Assembly (NCBI RefSeq): GCF_006442545.2
Contig: NZ_CP083952.1
Location: 4,255,501 to 4,319,500, forward strand
DNA length: 64,000 nucleotides
DNA from: Mesorhizobium sp. B2-1-8
Lineage (GTDB): Bacteria; Pseudomonadota; Alphaproteobacteria; Rhizobiales; Rhizobiaceae
Direction of reading: 5' to 3'
In this document: piece by piece, positions 9,347-18,166 of the stretch
Layout: each line of letters starts with the position of its first letter
How positions within the stretch are numbered: the stretch's first letter is position 1
Program-made: the position numbers and the translations under genes
The notes under the pieces: model-generated
What the model saw: only the letters and a program-made list of their open reading frames with translations
Database searches by the model: none
Told to the model about the DNA's origin: nothing

Positions 9347-9560
9347 GCTCTTACTCCATTAACCGCGCTCTTTCGCAACCGGCATGGAGTGGCCGTTGGC
9401 CGCCGCCGTAGCCGGCGGAACGCAGAGAAGTCATCGTGCAGCCGTCCGGCTTTGCCACGAGCACAGGGACTGATCGACAAGACGGGTCAGGTGGGGTCGC
9501 ACCGCGCGCGGTTGCGAATGCGAACAGGTGACGATCCTCACCTAAGCCGCCCCGCGCGCG

Positions 9561-9992
9561 TCAGAACATGATCCTTTGCCTCAACCACGTAAGAAACCTG
9601 TTGCCGCCAATTGTCGCGCGGACCCGAGCGGCAGCCCACCGTGCTTTCATGGTAGAGCCTACGTGACAATCGCAAACGATGTCATGCAGTTGCCAGTCGT
9701 TCAGTTCGAAGAAGCGCTTGGCCTCGCCATAAGTGTCATCCCGAAGACCCAACGCGCGCAGCATCGGGTCTTCGAAGGCAACAGTAATTGCCGACCCTTC
9801 GCCGCGTGCGATGGCGCGTGCCTCCGGATGCATATGTTCGGTGCCTGTAAACGCGCCAAGGCATCGCTCGGGATTCTGATCGAGAAGTTCAGCCCATCGC
9901 GCGATGCGCTCATCCCGTGTCATTTCCGAATATGGCGCCGAGGGTTCAATCCTGGCGACGGCCTGTAGTTGGTCGAGTGTCTGGTGTTTCAT
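9561..9992 (-). CDS. Hypothetical protein, soluble
   Basis: A 143-residue open frame with protein-like composition and balanced charge. It begins MKHQTLDQLQAVARIEPSAP and contains MTRDERIARWAELLDQNP, an amphipathic helical region. Two cysteines and a histidine lie in HDIVCDCHVGS. No family is recognised. The start at 9992 has an AGGAGCTGACC stretch upstream. The neighbouring intergenic regions are about 200 bp on either side, so it is probably monocistronic. Confidence 0.65.
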   Translation of the reverse strand: MKHQTLDQLQAVARIEPSAPYSEMTRDERIARWAELLDQNPERCLGAFTGTEHMHPEARAIARGEGSAITVAFEDPMLRALGLRDDTYGEAKRFFELNDWQLHDIVCDCHVGSTMKARWAAARVRATIGGNRFLTWLRQRIMF

Positions 9993-10224
9993 GGTCAGCT
10001 CCTGTCGTGAAGGGGAGGAGTGCCCACCCCTTCAAGGGAATTACCGCGCGGCGGTACTTCGACAAGAGCGCGAAACCGGAAGAATTCGGCCCCACCGAAT
10101 GCGTCTGGGCCGGATCACAAATGCGCTGACCGCGTTCACTCAATGGCGCGCTTTTCCACAGGCTCTGCCGACGGAGGAGCGGTCCAATAGCGGCCTAGCA
10201 CCCGGCGGTTGCCTTTATGGCATC

Positions 10225-10437
10225 CTACTTTTTGATAATGTTGCCGTCGCGCAGGTCGAATGCTTCGGCGTCGCGAGCCTGGCGGTAGAAATCGTCCTGC
10301 AATTCACCCCATTCGCCGAGGAAGGCACCGCAATTGCTGCAATAAATTGGCGTCGACTCCGTGGCGTCGTCGGGAATGTCCATCTGGATCGTCCCGCAAG
10401 CCTTGCAATCGAGTTTGTCGTCCAATTTGCGTGCCAT
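10225..10437 (-). CDS. Small zinc-ribbon protein
   Basis: A 70-residue protein with two CxxC knuckles, CKACG near residue 12 and CSNCG near residue 34, a layout typical of a single zinc ribbon; the remainder is acidic. I start at ATG 10437 (MARKLDDKLDC); an ATG at 10455 and a GTG at 10461 are in frame and cannot be excluded. Function is unknown; such ribbons often mediate protein or nucleic-acid contacts. Confidence 0.65.
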   Translation of the reverse strand: MARKLDDKLDCKACGTIQMDIPDDATESTPIYCSNCGAFLGEWGELQDDFYRQARDAEAFDLRDGNIIKK

Positions 10438-10663
10438 TTTCCAATGATCGCGCATTTTCACACAGGAGCCAATTGTTGATTTCGTACGGAGCGGTGCCTG
10501 CGATCACCCTCAGCCTCATTCCGATCCGGTCCAAGATGGAGATCAAGCGATGGCACGATTGCGTTCGAGCGGCTCAGACGGCAACCTGACGTGCCAGATT
10601 GCCCGATAGCGCCGTGCACTTTCGGTCCGATATTTTTCGCATTCAGGGCTTCCGGACCGGCAG

Positions 10664-10748
10664 TGGTGGAGAGGGTTGGATTCGAACCAACGTAAGCTAA
10701 GCTAACGGATTTACAGTCCGTCCCCTTTAACCACTCGGGCACCTCTCC
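10664..10748 (-). tRNA. tRNA-Tyr (GTA)
   Basis: Read on the minus strand, this folds as an 85-nt class II tRNA: acceptor GGAGAGG pairs with CCTCTCC, anticodon loop CTGTAAA gives GUA, a long variable arm follows (TTAGCTTAGCTTAC), the T loop is GGTTCGAATCC, and CCA is encoded. Class II structure with a GTA anticodon identifies tyrosine. It is divergent from rlmB. Confidence 0.97.
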
Positions 10749-10946
10749 ATTCTGCCGCCGGAGCCATGCAACGAGGCATTCGCGCCAGTTCGGACCCGAG
10801 TTGTGTCTTCTCCGAAACCAGCGAAGCGCCTTATGGCGGCAAGGCCAGTGGGTGTCAACCGCGCAGGAAGGGTTTTTCGACGTTGTTCGCCGGCTGCGGC
10901 GACAGGGCATATCCCTGACAGCAGGAGACCGCTATAGAAGCCGGCC

Positions 10947-11795
10947 ATGAGCAACAATTCCAATACCCCGAAAGACACCCACTACGCCAAGCTGCGCCGC
11001 GCCTTTCGCGACGAGAAAAGCGGCGGCGCACCGGCGTTCAGGCAGCGCCAACCCGTGCCACCAGGCGAGAACGCCGGGGATGGCCTGGTGCGACTTTATG
11101 GCCTGCACACCGTGCGAGCGGCACTCGATAATCCGCGCCGCCGGATCAAGAAAATGCTGGTGACGCGCAATGCGGCCGAACGGCTCGAGATCGGCGATCT
11201 CGCCGCCCTGCCATTCAAGGCTGAACTGGTCGAACCCAGGGACATCGACAAAGTCACCGGCTCGGACGCGGTGCATCAGGGCGTGCTGATCGAGGCGGAG
11301 CCACTGAAGCCGAAGCGTCTCGACGCACTCGGCGACACCAGGCTGGTGCTGGTGCTCGACCAGGTCACCGACCCGCACAATGTCGGCGCCATCCTGCGCT
11401 CGGCGGTCGCTTTCGGCGCCGGGGCGCTGATTACCACGGCCCGCCATAGTCCGCAGGAATCCGGCGTGCTGGCGAAATCCGCCTCCGGCGCGCTGGAGCA
11501 TATCGACCAGATCGAGGTGAGGAATCTCGCCAATGCGCTCGGCCAGTTGCACGAAGCCGGCTTCCAGACCATCGGGCTCGATTCGGACGGGCCGGCGGAA
11601 CTCGAAACGAGTTTTGCTGGCGAGAAGATAGCCCTGGTCCTCGGCGCTGAAGGCAAGGGCCTGCGCCAGAAAACGCGCGAGACGGTGACGACGTTGGCCA
11701 GGCTCGACATGCCCGGCGCTATCCGCTCACTCAACGTGTCGAACGCAGCGGCGGTGAGCCTTTATGCAGCGCGGGCATTTCTGAAGCGTGGCTGA
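10947..11795 (+). CDS. rlmB: 23S rRNA (guanosine-2'-O)-methyltransferase, TrmH/SpoU family
   Basis: A 282-residue SPOUT methyltransferase expected to methylate G2251 in the 23S rRNA P-loop using S-adenosylmethionine. The N-terminal L30-like substrate-binding domain contains RLYGLHTVRAALDNP. The C-terminal trefoil-knot motifs are all visible: VTDPHNVGAILRSA (motif 1), LVLGAEGKGLR (motif 2) and RSLNVSNAAAVSLYAA (motif 3). Its place beside tRNA-Tyr is common in rhizobia. The family assignment is firm; the exact target nucleotide rests on homology. Confidence 0.92.
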   Translation: MSNNSNTPKDTHYAKLRRAFRDEKSGGAPAFRQRQPVPPGENAGDGLVRLYGLHTVRAALDNPRRRIKKMLVTRNAAERLEIGDLAALPFKAELVEPRDIDKVTGSDAVHQGVLIEAEPLKPKRLDALGDTRLVLVLDQVTDPHNVGAILRSAVAFGAGALITTARHSPQESGVLAKSASGALEHIDQIEVRNLANALGQLHEAGFQTIGLDSDGPAELETSFAGEKIALVLGAEGKGLRQKTRETVTTLARLDMPGAIRSLNVSNAAAVSLYAARAFLKRG

Positions 11796-11827
11796 TTGGA
11801 AGCGGCAAGCTTCCCGCCATGAATCAA

Positions 11828-11861
11828 AACGGGTTCCGGCGAACGCTTGCCGGAACCCGTT
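11828..11861 (-). terminator. Rho-independent terminator after garR
   Basis: A perfect 13-bp stem (AACGGGTTCCGGC with GCCGGAACCCGTT) around an 8-nt loop. On the minus strand it ends in a short GTTTTG run, so it most likely ends the garR transcript; it could also act on rlmB read from the other side. Confidence 0.65.
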
Positions 11862-11916
11862 CCTGGGTTAAGACAAAAGTTTGCGGCTTGGGAACGTTAT
11901 GCCGCCCTCTTCCGAC

Positions 11917-12834
11917 CTATGCCGCTTTGCCTTTGCTTTCTTTTGCCTCCTTGCCGATCTCGAAATTCGCCATCCGCTCCAGCGCCCTCACCAGCGCCGA
12001 GTGATCCTCCTTGGCGCCACCGTTGGCGGCGCAGGAATTGAATAGCTGCTGGGTGGTCGATGTGTTGGGCAGCGACACGCCAAGCGCCTTTGCACCCTCC
12101 AGCGCCAGGTTCAAATCCTTCTGGTGCAGTTCGATGCGGAAACCCGGCGCGAAGGTGCGCTTGACCATGCGCTCGCCATGCACTTCGAGGATGCGTGACG
12201 CTGCCAGCCCGCCCATCAGCGCCTGCCTGACCTTGGCTGGATCGGCCCCGGCTTTCGATGCAAAAACAAGTGCTTCGGCGACGGCTTCAATGGTCAGCGC
12301 GACGACGATCTGATTGGCGACCTTGGTGGTCTGGCCGACACCGTTCGGCCCGACCAAGGTGATGTTCTTGCCCATCTTTTCGAAAACCGGTTTCGCACGC
12401 TCGAACGCCTGTTCCTCGCCTCCGACCATGATGGTGAGGGATGCGGCCTTGGCGCCGACCTCGCCGCCCGAAACCGGCGCATCGAGATAGTCGCAACCGA
12501 GATCGTTGATCCTTTTTGCGAATTCCTTTGTCTCGATCGGCGAGATCGAGCTCATGTCGATAACGAGTTTGCCCTTGGAAAGGCCAGAGGCGACGCCGTT
12601 CTCACCGAACAGCACCTCGGCCACCTGTGGGGTATCCGGCACCATGGTGATGATGATGTCGGCGGCCTTGGCCACGGCGGCATGGCCGGTAACCGTCTTC
12701 AGGCCCTTGGCGACGAGATCAGCCGGCGGCTTGGAGCGATGGTCGCTGGCGATGACGCTGTAGCCGGCGTCGAGCAGATGCCCCGCCATGGGCGCGCCCA
12801 TGATGCCGAGGCCGATGAAGCCGATGGTTTCCAT
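11917..12834 (-). CDS. garR: 2-hydroxy-3-oxopropionate (tartronate semialdehyde) reductase
   Basis: NAD(P)H-dependent reduction of tartronate semialdehyde to D-glycerate, the last step of the glyoxylate-to-glycerate route. A 305-residue beta-hydroxyacid dehydrogenase with the Rossmann loop GFIGLGIMGAPMAGHL at the very N-terminus, the substrate loop DAPVSGGEVGA near residue 120 and the catalytic Lys in GQTTKVANQ near 170. It shares the strand and neighbourhood of hyi and gcl. The 190 bp between it and hyi contains a palindromic repeat, so it may still be part of the same transcript. 3-hydroxyisobutyrate dehydrogenase is a related alternative made unlikely by context. Confidence 0.9.
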   Translation of the reverse strand: METIGFIGLGIMGAPMAGHLLDAGYSVIASDHRSKPPADLVAKGLKTVTGHAAVAKAADIIITMVPDTPQVAEVLFGENGVASGLSKGKLVIDMSSISPIETKEFAKRINDLGCDYLDAPVSGGEVGAKAASLTIMVGGEEQAFERAKPVFEKMGKNITLVGPNGVGQTTKVANQIVVALTIEAVAEALVFASKAGADPAKVRQALMGGLAASRILEVHGERMVKRTFAPGFRIELHQKDLNLALEGAKALGVSLPNTSTTQQLFNSCAANGGAKEDHSALVRALERMANFEIGKEAKESKGKAA

Positions 12835-12874
12835 GTGGTTTCTCCTGCAAGTTCTTTCGAATTCATCAAAAGTT

Positions 12875-13004
12875 GGCGCCGCCCCTCATCCGCCTGCCGG
12901 CACCTTCTCCCCGTATAGTGACGGGGAGAAGGGACGCGCTTCAACGCTGACGATCCCCTCTCCCCGTTCTTCACGGGGAGAGGGTAAGGGTGAGGGGCAG
13001 CGCC
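12875..13004. repeat. Rhizobial palindromic intergenic repeat (RIME-like)
   Basis: The garR-hyi spacer holds an extended palindromic element. Outer arms GCGCCGCCCCTCATCC and GGGTGAGGGGCAGCGC enclose two hairpins, CTTCTCCCCG/CGGGGAGAAG at 12904-12931 and CCTCTCCCCG/CGGGGAGAGG at 12957-12983. The layout matches the mosaic palindromes scattered between rhizobial genes; on RNA it would form a strong structure. Family naming is by recall. Confidence 0.7.
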
Positions 13005-13026
13005 GACGTTGACAATTTCCCAGCCG

Positions 13027-13824
13027 CTACGCCGCCGCGATTCCCTGCCCGGTCAGTTCCCTGAACCAACCCAGTCCGGCTTCCGTCCCCGCCTTCGGCT
13101 TGTATTCCGCCCCCACCCAGCCGGAATAACCAATCCGATCGATATGGTCGTAGAGGAAGGGATAGTTGATCTCGCCCGTCCCCGGCTCGTGACGGCCGGG
13201 ATTGTCCGCAAGCTGGATATGCGCGATGCGGCCGAGGTTTGCCTCGATTTTACGGGCGAGATCCCCCTCCATGATCTGCATGTGATAGATGTCGTATTGC
13301 AGGAACAGGTTCTTCGAGCCGACGCGGTCGATCAGCGCCAGCGCCTGGTCGGAATAGTTCAGGAAGAAGCCGGGAATATCGCGCGTGTTGATCGGTTCGA
13401 TCAGCAGCTTAATGCCGGCCTGCTCCAGCTTCTCCGCAGCGAAGGCGAGATTTTCGGCAAAGACATTTTCAAGCGTGTCCCGTGCAATGTCCTGCGGCTC
13501 GATCCCGGCCAGGCAGTTGACCTGCTGGCAGCCAAGCGCCTGCGCATAGGTGATCGCCTTGGCAATGCCCTGGCGGAATTCCGGCACGCGATCCGGCAGC
13601 ACGGCGATGCCGCGCTCGCCCTTGGCCCAGTCGCCTGCGGGAAGGTTGAACAGCACTTGCGTCAGACCATTCTTCTTCAGCCTCGCGGCCACTACCTCGG
13701 GCGCGTGATCATAAGGGCCGATATATTCGACACCTTTGAAGCCGGCGCGGGCGGCGGCATCGAAGCGGTCGAGGAAATCATGCTCGCCAAAGAGCATCGA
13801 CAGATTGGCTGAAAAACGTGGCAT
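13027..13824 (-). CDS. hyi: Hydroxypyruvate isomerase
   Basis: Interconverts hydroxypyruvate and tartronate semialdehyde. A 265-residue TIM-barrel (AP-endonuclease-2-like) protein that begins MPRFSANLSMLF, as the family does. Metal-ligand segments are LLIEPINTRDIPGFF (Glu), LQYDIYHMQ (Asp/His) and the late Glu in WVGAEYKPKA. The start at 13824 is supported by GGGAGAAAAAGA upstream; the longer reading frame is not needed. It lies 41 bp downstream of gcl on the same strand, and the two form the core of the glyoxylate operon. Confidence 0.92.
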   Translation of the reverse strand: MPRFSANLSMLFGEHDFLDRFDAAARAGFKGVEYIGPYDHAPEVVAARLKKNGLTQVLFNLPAGDWAKGERGIAVLPDRVPEFRQGIAKAITYAQALGCQQVNCLAGIEPQDIARDTLENVFAENLAFAAEKLEQAGIKLLIEPINTRDIPGFFLNYSDQALALIDRVGSKNLFLQYDIYHMQIMEGDLARKIEANLGRIAHIQLADNPGRHEPGTGEINYPFLYDHIDRIGYSGWVGAEYKPKAGTEAGLGWFRELTGQGIAAA

Positions 13825-13865
13825 TCTTTTTCTCCCTGGAGCATCGACCCGATGCTCGAACAAAA

Positions 13866-15647
13866 TTAGTCGAGCATCACGATGGCGGTCGGAGCGTCTT
13901 CCTGACGTTCGGCAAGGTCCTCGAATTCGGTGATCTTGTCGATCTCGGTGCCCATCGAGATGTTCGTGACCCGTTCGAGAATGAATTCGAGCACGACCGG
14001 AACCTGATGTTCCTTCATCAACCGCTCCGCTTGCTTGAAGGCGCCGGCGAATTCCTCCGGCTTGCGCACTCTGATCGCCTTGCAGCCCATCGCCTCGGCG
14101 ACGGCGACGTGGTCGACGCCGTAGCCCGCCTCCGGATCACCGGTACGGTTGATGTTCTCGAAGGCCAGGCTGACCTCGTAATCCATCGAGAAGCCGCGCT
14201 GCGCCTGGCGGATCAGGCCGAGATAGGCGTTGTTCACGACGACGTGGATGTAGGGCAGCTTGTGCTGCGCGCCGACCGCCAGTTCCTCGATCATGAACTG
14301 GAAATCATAGTCGCCCGACAGCGCCACGATGGTGCGGTCTGGATCGGCGGCGCGCACGCCGAGTGCTGCCGGCAAGGTCCAGCCAAGCGGGCCGGCCTGG
14401 CCGCAATTGATCCAGTTGCGCGGCTTGTAGACATGCAGGAACTGCGCCCCGGCGATCTGCGACAGGCCGATGGTCGTGACATAGGTGACGTCGCGGCCAA
14501 ACGCCTTGTTCATCTCCTCATAGACACGCTGCGGCTTCAGCGGCACCTGTTCGAAATGGGTCTTGCGCTTCATCGTCTTCTTGCGGCCCTGGCATTCCTT
14601 GGCCCAGCCCGACCAGTCGCGCAGCTTGCCCGCCATCTTCCACTCGGTGGCGACGTCGAGCAGCATCTTAAGCGCAGCGCCGGCATCGGAGACGACTCCG
14701 AGATCGGGCGCGAAGACACGGCCTATTTGAGTGGGCTCGATGTCGACATGGATGAATTTCTTGCCCTTGGTATAGACGTCGACCGAGCCGGTGTGACGGT
14801 TGGCCCAGCGGTTGCCGATGCCGAAGACGAAATCGGCTTCCAACATGGTGGCATTGCCGTAGCGGTGCGAGGTCTGCAGCCCGCACATGCCGGCCATCAG
14901 CCGGTGGTCGTCGGGGATTGCGCCCCAGCCCATCAGCGTCGGGATGACCGGAACGCCCGTGATCTCGGCAAATTCGATCAGCAGGTCCGATGCGTCGGCG
15001 TTGATGATGCCGCCGCCGGCGACGATCAGCGGCTTCTCGGCCGCGTTGAGCATCGTCAGCGCCTTTTCCGCCTGGGCGTGTGTCATTGCCGGCTTGAACG
15101 GCGCCAGCGGCTCGTAGGCATCGATGTCGAACTCGATCTCGGCCAACTGGACGTCGACCGGCAGGTCGATCAGCACCGGACCCGGCCGCGACGACCGCAT
15201 CAGATGGAACGCCTTCTGCAGCGCCATCGGCACCAGATAGGGCTCCATGACCGTCACCGCCCATTTGGCGACGGGCGCAGCGATGGCGGCGATGTCGACG
15301 GCCTGGAAATCCTCCTTGTTGAGGCGCGCACGCGGCGCCTGGCCGGTGATGCACAGGATCGGGATGGAATCGGCCGCGGCCGAATAGAGCCCGGTGATCA
15401 TGTCGGTGCCGGCCGGCCCCGAAGTGCCGATGCAGAGACCGATATTGCCTGATTTCGCGCGGGTATAGCCTTCCGCCATATGCGAGGCGCCCTCGACGTG
15501 GCGGGCAAGGACATGGCGGATGGTGCCCCTCGCCTTCATCGCCGAATACAGGGGATTGATCGCCGCGCCCGGCACGCCGAAGGCGCAGGAAATGCCTTCC
15601 TTTTCGAGAACGAGAACAGCGGCATCGACAGCGCGCATCCTGGCCAT
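13866..15647 (-). CDS. gcl: Glyoxylate carboligase
   Basis: Thiamine-diphosphate and FAD-dependent condensation of two glyoxylate molecules to tartronate semialdehyde and CO2. At 593 aa it matches E. coli Gcl in length and almost throughout in sequence, starting [18 protein letters not shown]. Position 51 sits in a segment without the usual catalytic Glu of ThDP enzymes ([14 protein letters not shown]), as in true Gcl where Val replaces it. The ThDP motif is [26 protein letters not shown] precedes the ATG at 15647. It is divergent from the IclR regulator, which probably controls it. Confidence 0.96.
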   Translation of the reverse strand: MARMRAVDAAVLVLEKEGISCAFGVPGAAINPLYSAMKARGTIRHVLARHVEGASHMAEGYTRAKSGNIGLCIGTSGPAGTDMITGLYSAAADSIPILCITGQAPRARLNKEDFQAVDIAAIAAPVAKWAVTVMEPYLVPMALQKAFHLMRSSRPGPVLIDLPVDVQLAEIEFDIDAYEPLAPFKPAMTHAQAEKALTMLNAAEKPLIVAGGGIINADASDLLIEFAEITGVPVIPTLMGWGAIPDDHRLMAGMCGLQTSHRYGNATMLEADFVFGIGNRWANRHTGSVDVYTKGKKFIHVDIEPTQIGRVFAPDLGVVSDAGAALKMLLDVATEWKMAGKLRDWSGWAKECQGRKKTMKRKTHFEQVPLKPQRVYEEMNKAFGRDVTYVTTIGLSQIAGAQFLHVYKPRNWINCGQAGPLGWTLPAALGVRAADPDRTIVALSGDYDFQFMIEELAVGAQHKLPYIHVVVNNAYLGLIRQAQRGFSMDYEVSLAFENINRTGDPEAGYGVDHVAVAEAMGCKAIRVRKPEEFAGAFKQAERLMKEHQVPVVLEFILERVTNISMGTEIDKITEFEDLAERQEDAPTAIVMLD

Positions 15648-15845
15648 TTCCAGCCTCCACGAGATGATTGTTGGATGGCTAAGGATGTCATCGACTCGGT
15701 GATTTTTCAATTTTTTCAGAATATTTTTTCATTTTTAGAAAACAAATGCTACCGCCTGAATTTATTTGGTTTTCCCTTTTCCAGTATTTGCGCCCGGAAT
15801 TTCATGGAAAACTTTTTCATTGCTTTTTGGGAAAACGGGCCGACA
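15648..15845. promoter_or_regulatory. gcl-iclR divergent promoter region with candidate IclR operators
   Basis: This 198-bp spacer is far richer in A and T than its surroundings. It contains several GGAAA/TTTCC half sites, the clearest dyad being TGGAAAACTTTTTCA at 15805-15819, with further TTTTC/GAAAA pairs near 15725-15745 and GGTTTTCC at 15768. IclR-family repressors of glyoxylate genes bind A/T-rich palindromes of this type. The operator call is an inference. Confidence 0.5.
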
Positions 15846-16676
15846 ATGCCGACCATGGAAACGACCGAAAAACGGCAACGTGGGCGCCCGCGTGCCTTCA
15901 ATGGTCCGGCCGAAGCTTCCTCGGTACAGTCGCTCGACCGGGCCTTGCGCATTCTGGCCATTGTCGCGGACGGCAGCGGCCTGTCGCTGAGCGAGATATC
16001 GGCGCAAAGCGGGCTCGCCGCCTCCACCGCCTACCGCATGCTGACGACCCTCGAAAACCACGGCATGGTCGAGTTCGATACGTCTGACCAGCTCTGGTCG
16101 ATCGGCGTCGAGACCTACCGCATGGGCGCGGCGTTCCTACGCCGCCGCAAGCTGGTCGACCGTGCCCGCATCGTCATGCAGGACCTGATGGAGAAGACCG
16201 GGGAGACTGCCAATCTCGGCGTCGCCGAGGACGACTGCGTAGTCTTCGTCAGCCAGGTCGAGACGCACCAGGCGATCCGCGCCTTCTTCCGGCCGGGCAC
16301 GCGCAGTCCCTTCCATGCCTCGGGCATCGGCAAGGCGGTGCTGGCGCATCTCGAACCGGAGCGCGTCGGAGCCATCCTGCGCAAGGCGGGCCTGCAGCGC
16401 TATACTGACAGGACCCTTTCCGACATCTCCGCCCTCGCCCACGATCTGGCGGCCACCAAGCATCGCGGCTGGTCGGTCGACGACGAGGAGCGCCACCCCG
16501 GCATGCGTTGTGTCGCCGCCGCCATCTTCAACGAGTATGGCGAACCGATTGGCGGCGTTTCCGTGTCGGGGCCGACGGTACGGGTCACGCCCGACCGACT
16601 GGCGGAGATCGGCCCGCTGGTGCGCGATGCCGCAGCCGAAGTGACCAGGATGATAGGCGGCGTGGCGGTCAGTTGA
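15846..16676 (+). CDS. IclR-family transcriptional regulator
   Basis: Probable regulator of the adjacent gcl-hyi-garR genes. The 276-residue protein has a winged-helix domain at about residues 28-85 (SVQSLDRALRILAIV, then LSEISAQSGLAASTAYRMLTTLE) and an effector-binding IclR domain with FFRPGTRSPFHASGIGKAVLA. It starts with a basic tail, RQRGRPRAF. I chose ATG 15846; ATG 15855 and an upstream ATG at 15804 are alternatives. Glyoxylate or allantoin-pathway intermediates are the usual ligands of relatives, which is inference here. Confidence 0.87.
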   Translation: MPTMETTEKRQRGRPRAFNGPAEASSVQSLDRALRILAIVADGSGLSLSEISAQSGLAASTAYRMLTTLENHGMVEFDTSDQLWSIGVETYRMGAAFLRRRKLVDRARIVMQDLMEKTGETANLGVAEDDCVVFVSQVETHQAIRAFFRPGTRSPFHASGIGKAVLAHLEPERVGAILRKAGLQRYTDRTLSDISALAHDLAATKHRGWSVDDEERHPGMRCVAAAIFNEYGEPIGGVSVSGPTVRVTPDRLAEIGPLVRDAAAEVTRMIGGVAVS

Positions 16677-16811
16677 TCACGAAGCGCCTGCCTAGATGCT
16701 TGTAGCCGCCATGTCGAAGAAATCGACCACCATCGCCAGTCCGACATGGCGCACGCCGCTTGGGATTTGGCCGTCTTGCCTGGGTGCCCGAATGCATGCG
16801 AAAGGGCGCGA

Positions 16812-17246
16812 ATGAGGACAATGGTTCAGCTTCTGCTTGCCGCTTCGCTTTGCGGATGCGTGGCGGCGACACCACGACCCGATACCGGCGGCCAACGGGT
16901 CAATCCAATTCCGATCTCACTCGCGCTGGAGGAGATCATCACGGCCGGTATCCGCCAGCGCCTGCCGAATCCGGCCTCCGCCAGGTTCGGAACCATGCTC
17001 GCCGGCGAGCGAACGCTCGATGGCCGCCAGGAGATCGTGGCCTGCGGCACAGTCAGCGCCAAGACCTTGTCCGGCGCCCAAGGCGGCGACAAGCCATTCA
17101 TCGCCAAGGTCTACCCGGAAGCCGCAAGCAGCTTTGAACTGGTCGCGATGGGAGACGAGACGCAGGCTGCCCGGCTTCAAATTGGCGGGTCCTGCCGCGC
17201 GGCCGGTCTGCCGATCCTCGACACCGGCCCGAGGACGCACCTCTAG
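16812..17246 (+). CDS. Hypothetical lipoprotein
   Basis: A 144-residue predicted lipoprotein. MRTMVQLLLAASLCGC is a signal with Cys16 in the lipobox; the mature chain begins VAATPRPD. No domain is recognised. Mid-protein ARFGTMLAGERTLDGRQEIVACGTVSA and the late cysteine in GGSCRAAG suggest a compact periplasmic fold. The upstream in-frame ATG at 16746 would add a non-signal leader, so 16812 is preferred. A terminator follows directly. Confidence 0.72.
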   Translation: MRTMVQLLLAASLCGCVAATPRPDTGGQRVNPIPISLALEEIITAGIRQRLPNPASARFGTMLAGERTLDGRQEIVACGTVSAKTLSGAQGGDKPFIAKVYPEAASSFELVAMGDETQAARLQIGGSCRAAGLPILDTGPRTHL

Positions 17247-17270
17247 ACGGGCGGTCTTCAAACGAGGAAG

Positions 17271-17295
17271 AGGGGCTGCCTCGCAACCCCTTTTT
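17271..17295 (+). terminator. Terminator after the 16812 lipoprotein gene
   Basis: AGGGG and CCCCT form a short GC stem around a 12-nt loop, followed by TTTTT at 17291-17295. It lies 25 bp after the lipoprotein stop, on its strand, and between convergent genes. Confidence 0.6.
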
Positions 17296-17325
17296 CCTGT
17301 TTGTCCACTTTCCTGTCGCTGGTCC

Positions 17326-17631
17326 TCAGAGCCGGCAGTAGTGGCTGTAGCCGTCATGGCCGATATAGGTGTCGGAGTCCGGATCGTAGCTCGCGTAACG
17401 CTCGAAGCAGCGACGGACGTGCCAGGAACCACCATCTTCATCGACATAGACCGTACGCGGCTGCTGCTGGGCAAGCAGGCTGCCGAGGACGAAACCGCCA
17501 ACGCCGGCGGCGATGCCGATGCCGAGGTCGTGGTGATGCGAATGGGCCGCCGAGGGCTGGACGGTGCCGACCAAAGCGGTGGCGGCGACGGTGGACGCGA
17601 TAAGGCCGGAAACGAGTGTGCGCTTGAACAT
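17326..17631 (-). CDS. BA14K-family exported protein
   Basis: A 101-residue protein related to the Brucella immunoreactive 14-kDa protein. The signal peptide is MFKRTLVSGLIASTVAATAL, then a short His patch (HSHHHD), a glycine-rich hydrophobic span (GIGIAAGVGGFVLGSLLAQ) and the BA14K C-terminal signature HVRRCFERYASYDPDSDTYI ending in HYC. AAGGAGATCGTC precedes the start at 17631. N-terminus and leader resemble those of the gene at 17945. Proposed roles of the family are envelope integrity and lectin-like binding. Confidence 0.85.
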   Translation of the reverse strand: MFKRTLVSGLIASTVAATALVGTVQPSAAHSHHHDLGIGIAAGVGGFVLGSLLAQQQPRTVYVDEDGGSWHVRRCFERYASYDPDSDTYIGHDGYSHYCRL

Positions 17632-17712
17632 GACGATCTCCTTGCTTCGTTGACCGAGGCGATCCATCCGCCTCTTGATCATCTGTCGCCGCGGCGTCGA
17701 AAAAGGTTCGAC
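17632..17712 (-). promoter_or_regulatory. Leader of the BA14K gene, copy A of a duplicated 5' region
   Basis: Between gene start and position 17712 this leader carries the hairpin GAGGCG/CGCCTC at 17656-17674 and the block AAAAGGTTCGAC at 17701-17712. The same two elements occur in the same order and nearly the same spacing upstream of the histidine-rich gene (18167-18244). Shared promoter or post-transcriptional control is likely. Confidence 0.55.
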
Positions 17713-17881
17713 GGGGTTTTTATTTTTTCGAAGAATTTTCGAAGAAGCAGATAGCCGCAGCCTAAAAGGCTCGGCGCCCTCGCCGGTGTTGATCAACCAG
17801 ACTCGTGCGCTTCAGGTACCTTTCGCCAATCAGGTCATCGTCCGTGACTGCGACAGGGAGGCCGCGTCAATGCAAAAGCAA

Positions 17882-17905
17882 AAAGGGCGGCCGAAGCCGC
17901 CCTTT
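17882..17905 (-). terminator. Terminator after the histidine-rich gene
   Basis: AAAGGGCGGC and GCCGCCCTTT form a perfect 10-bp stem; on the minus strand the loop is TTCG, the stable tetraloop, and the stem is followed by TTTTTGCTTTT. It lies 40 bp past the stop at 17945. Confidence 0.88.
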
Positions 17906-17944
17906 CCTGGAACTGGTTTCTTCAGTCACGCGGCCAGGCCGCGC

Positions 17945-18166
17945 TCAGTAGACGATGATGTGGTGGTGGTGATGATGGTGATGGTGATGGCCGTAGACCC
18001 ACCAGTAATCCGGGTAGTCCGGATAATCCTGGTAGTCGAGGTAGTCGTCGTAATGATCATGATGGTGATGCATGCCATGAGCCGACGAAGACTGTACGGT
18101 GCCGGCGAGCGCGCCGGTTGCAACGAAGATGGCGACGAGGGCGGAAACGAAACTGCGCTTGAACAT
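17945..18166 (-). CDS. Histidine-rich exported small protein
   Basis: A 73-residue protein. MFKRSFVSALVAIFVATGAL is a signal peptide closely resembling that of the BA14K protein at 17326, so the two are paralogous at the N-terminus. The mature part is short and extreme in composition: HHHHDHYDD, then repeated DYP/DYQ/DYL units, WWVYG, and a run of ten consecutive histidines before IIVY. The His codons are mixed CAT/CAC. GGAGATCAT lies before the start. Such a peptide could bind Ni, Zn or Cu in the periplasm, but no transporter is adjacent; the metal role is inference. Confidence 0.8.
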   Translation of the reverse strand: MFKRSFVSALVAIFVATGALAGTVQSSSAHGMHHHHDHYDDYLDYQDYPDYPDYWWVYGHHHHHHHHHHIIVY

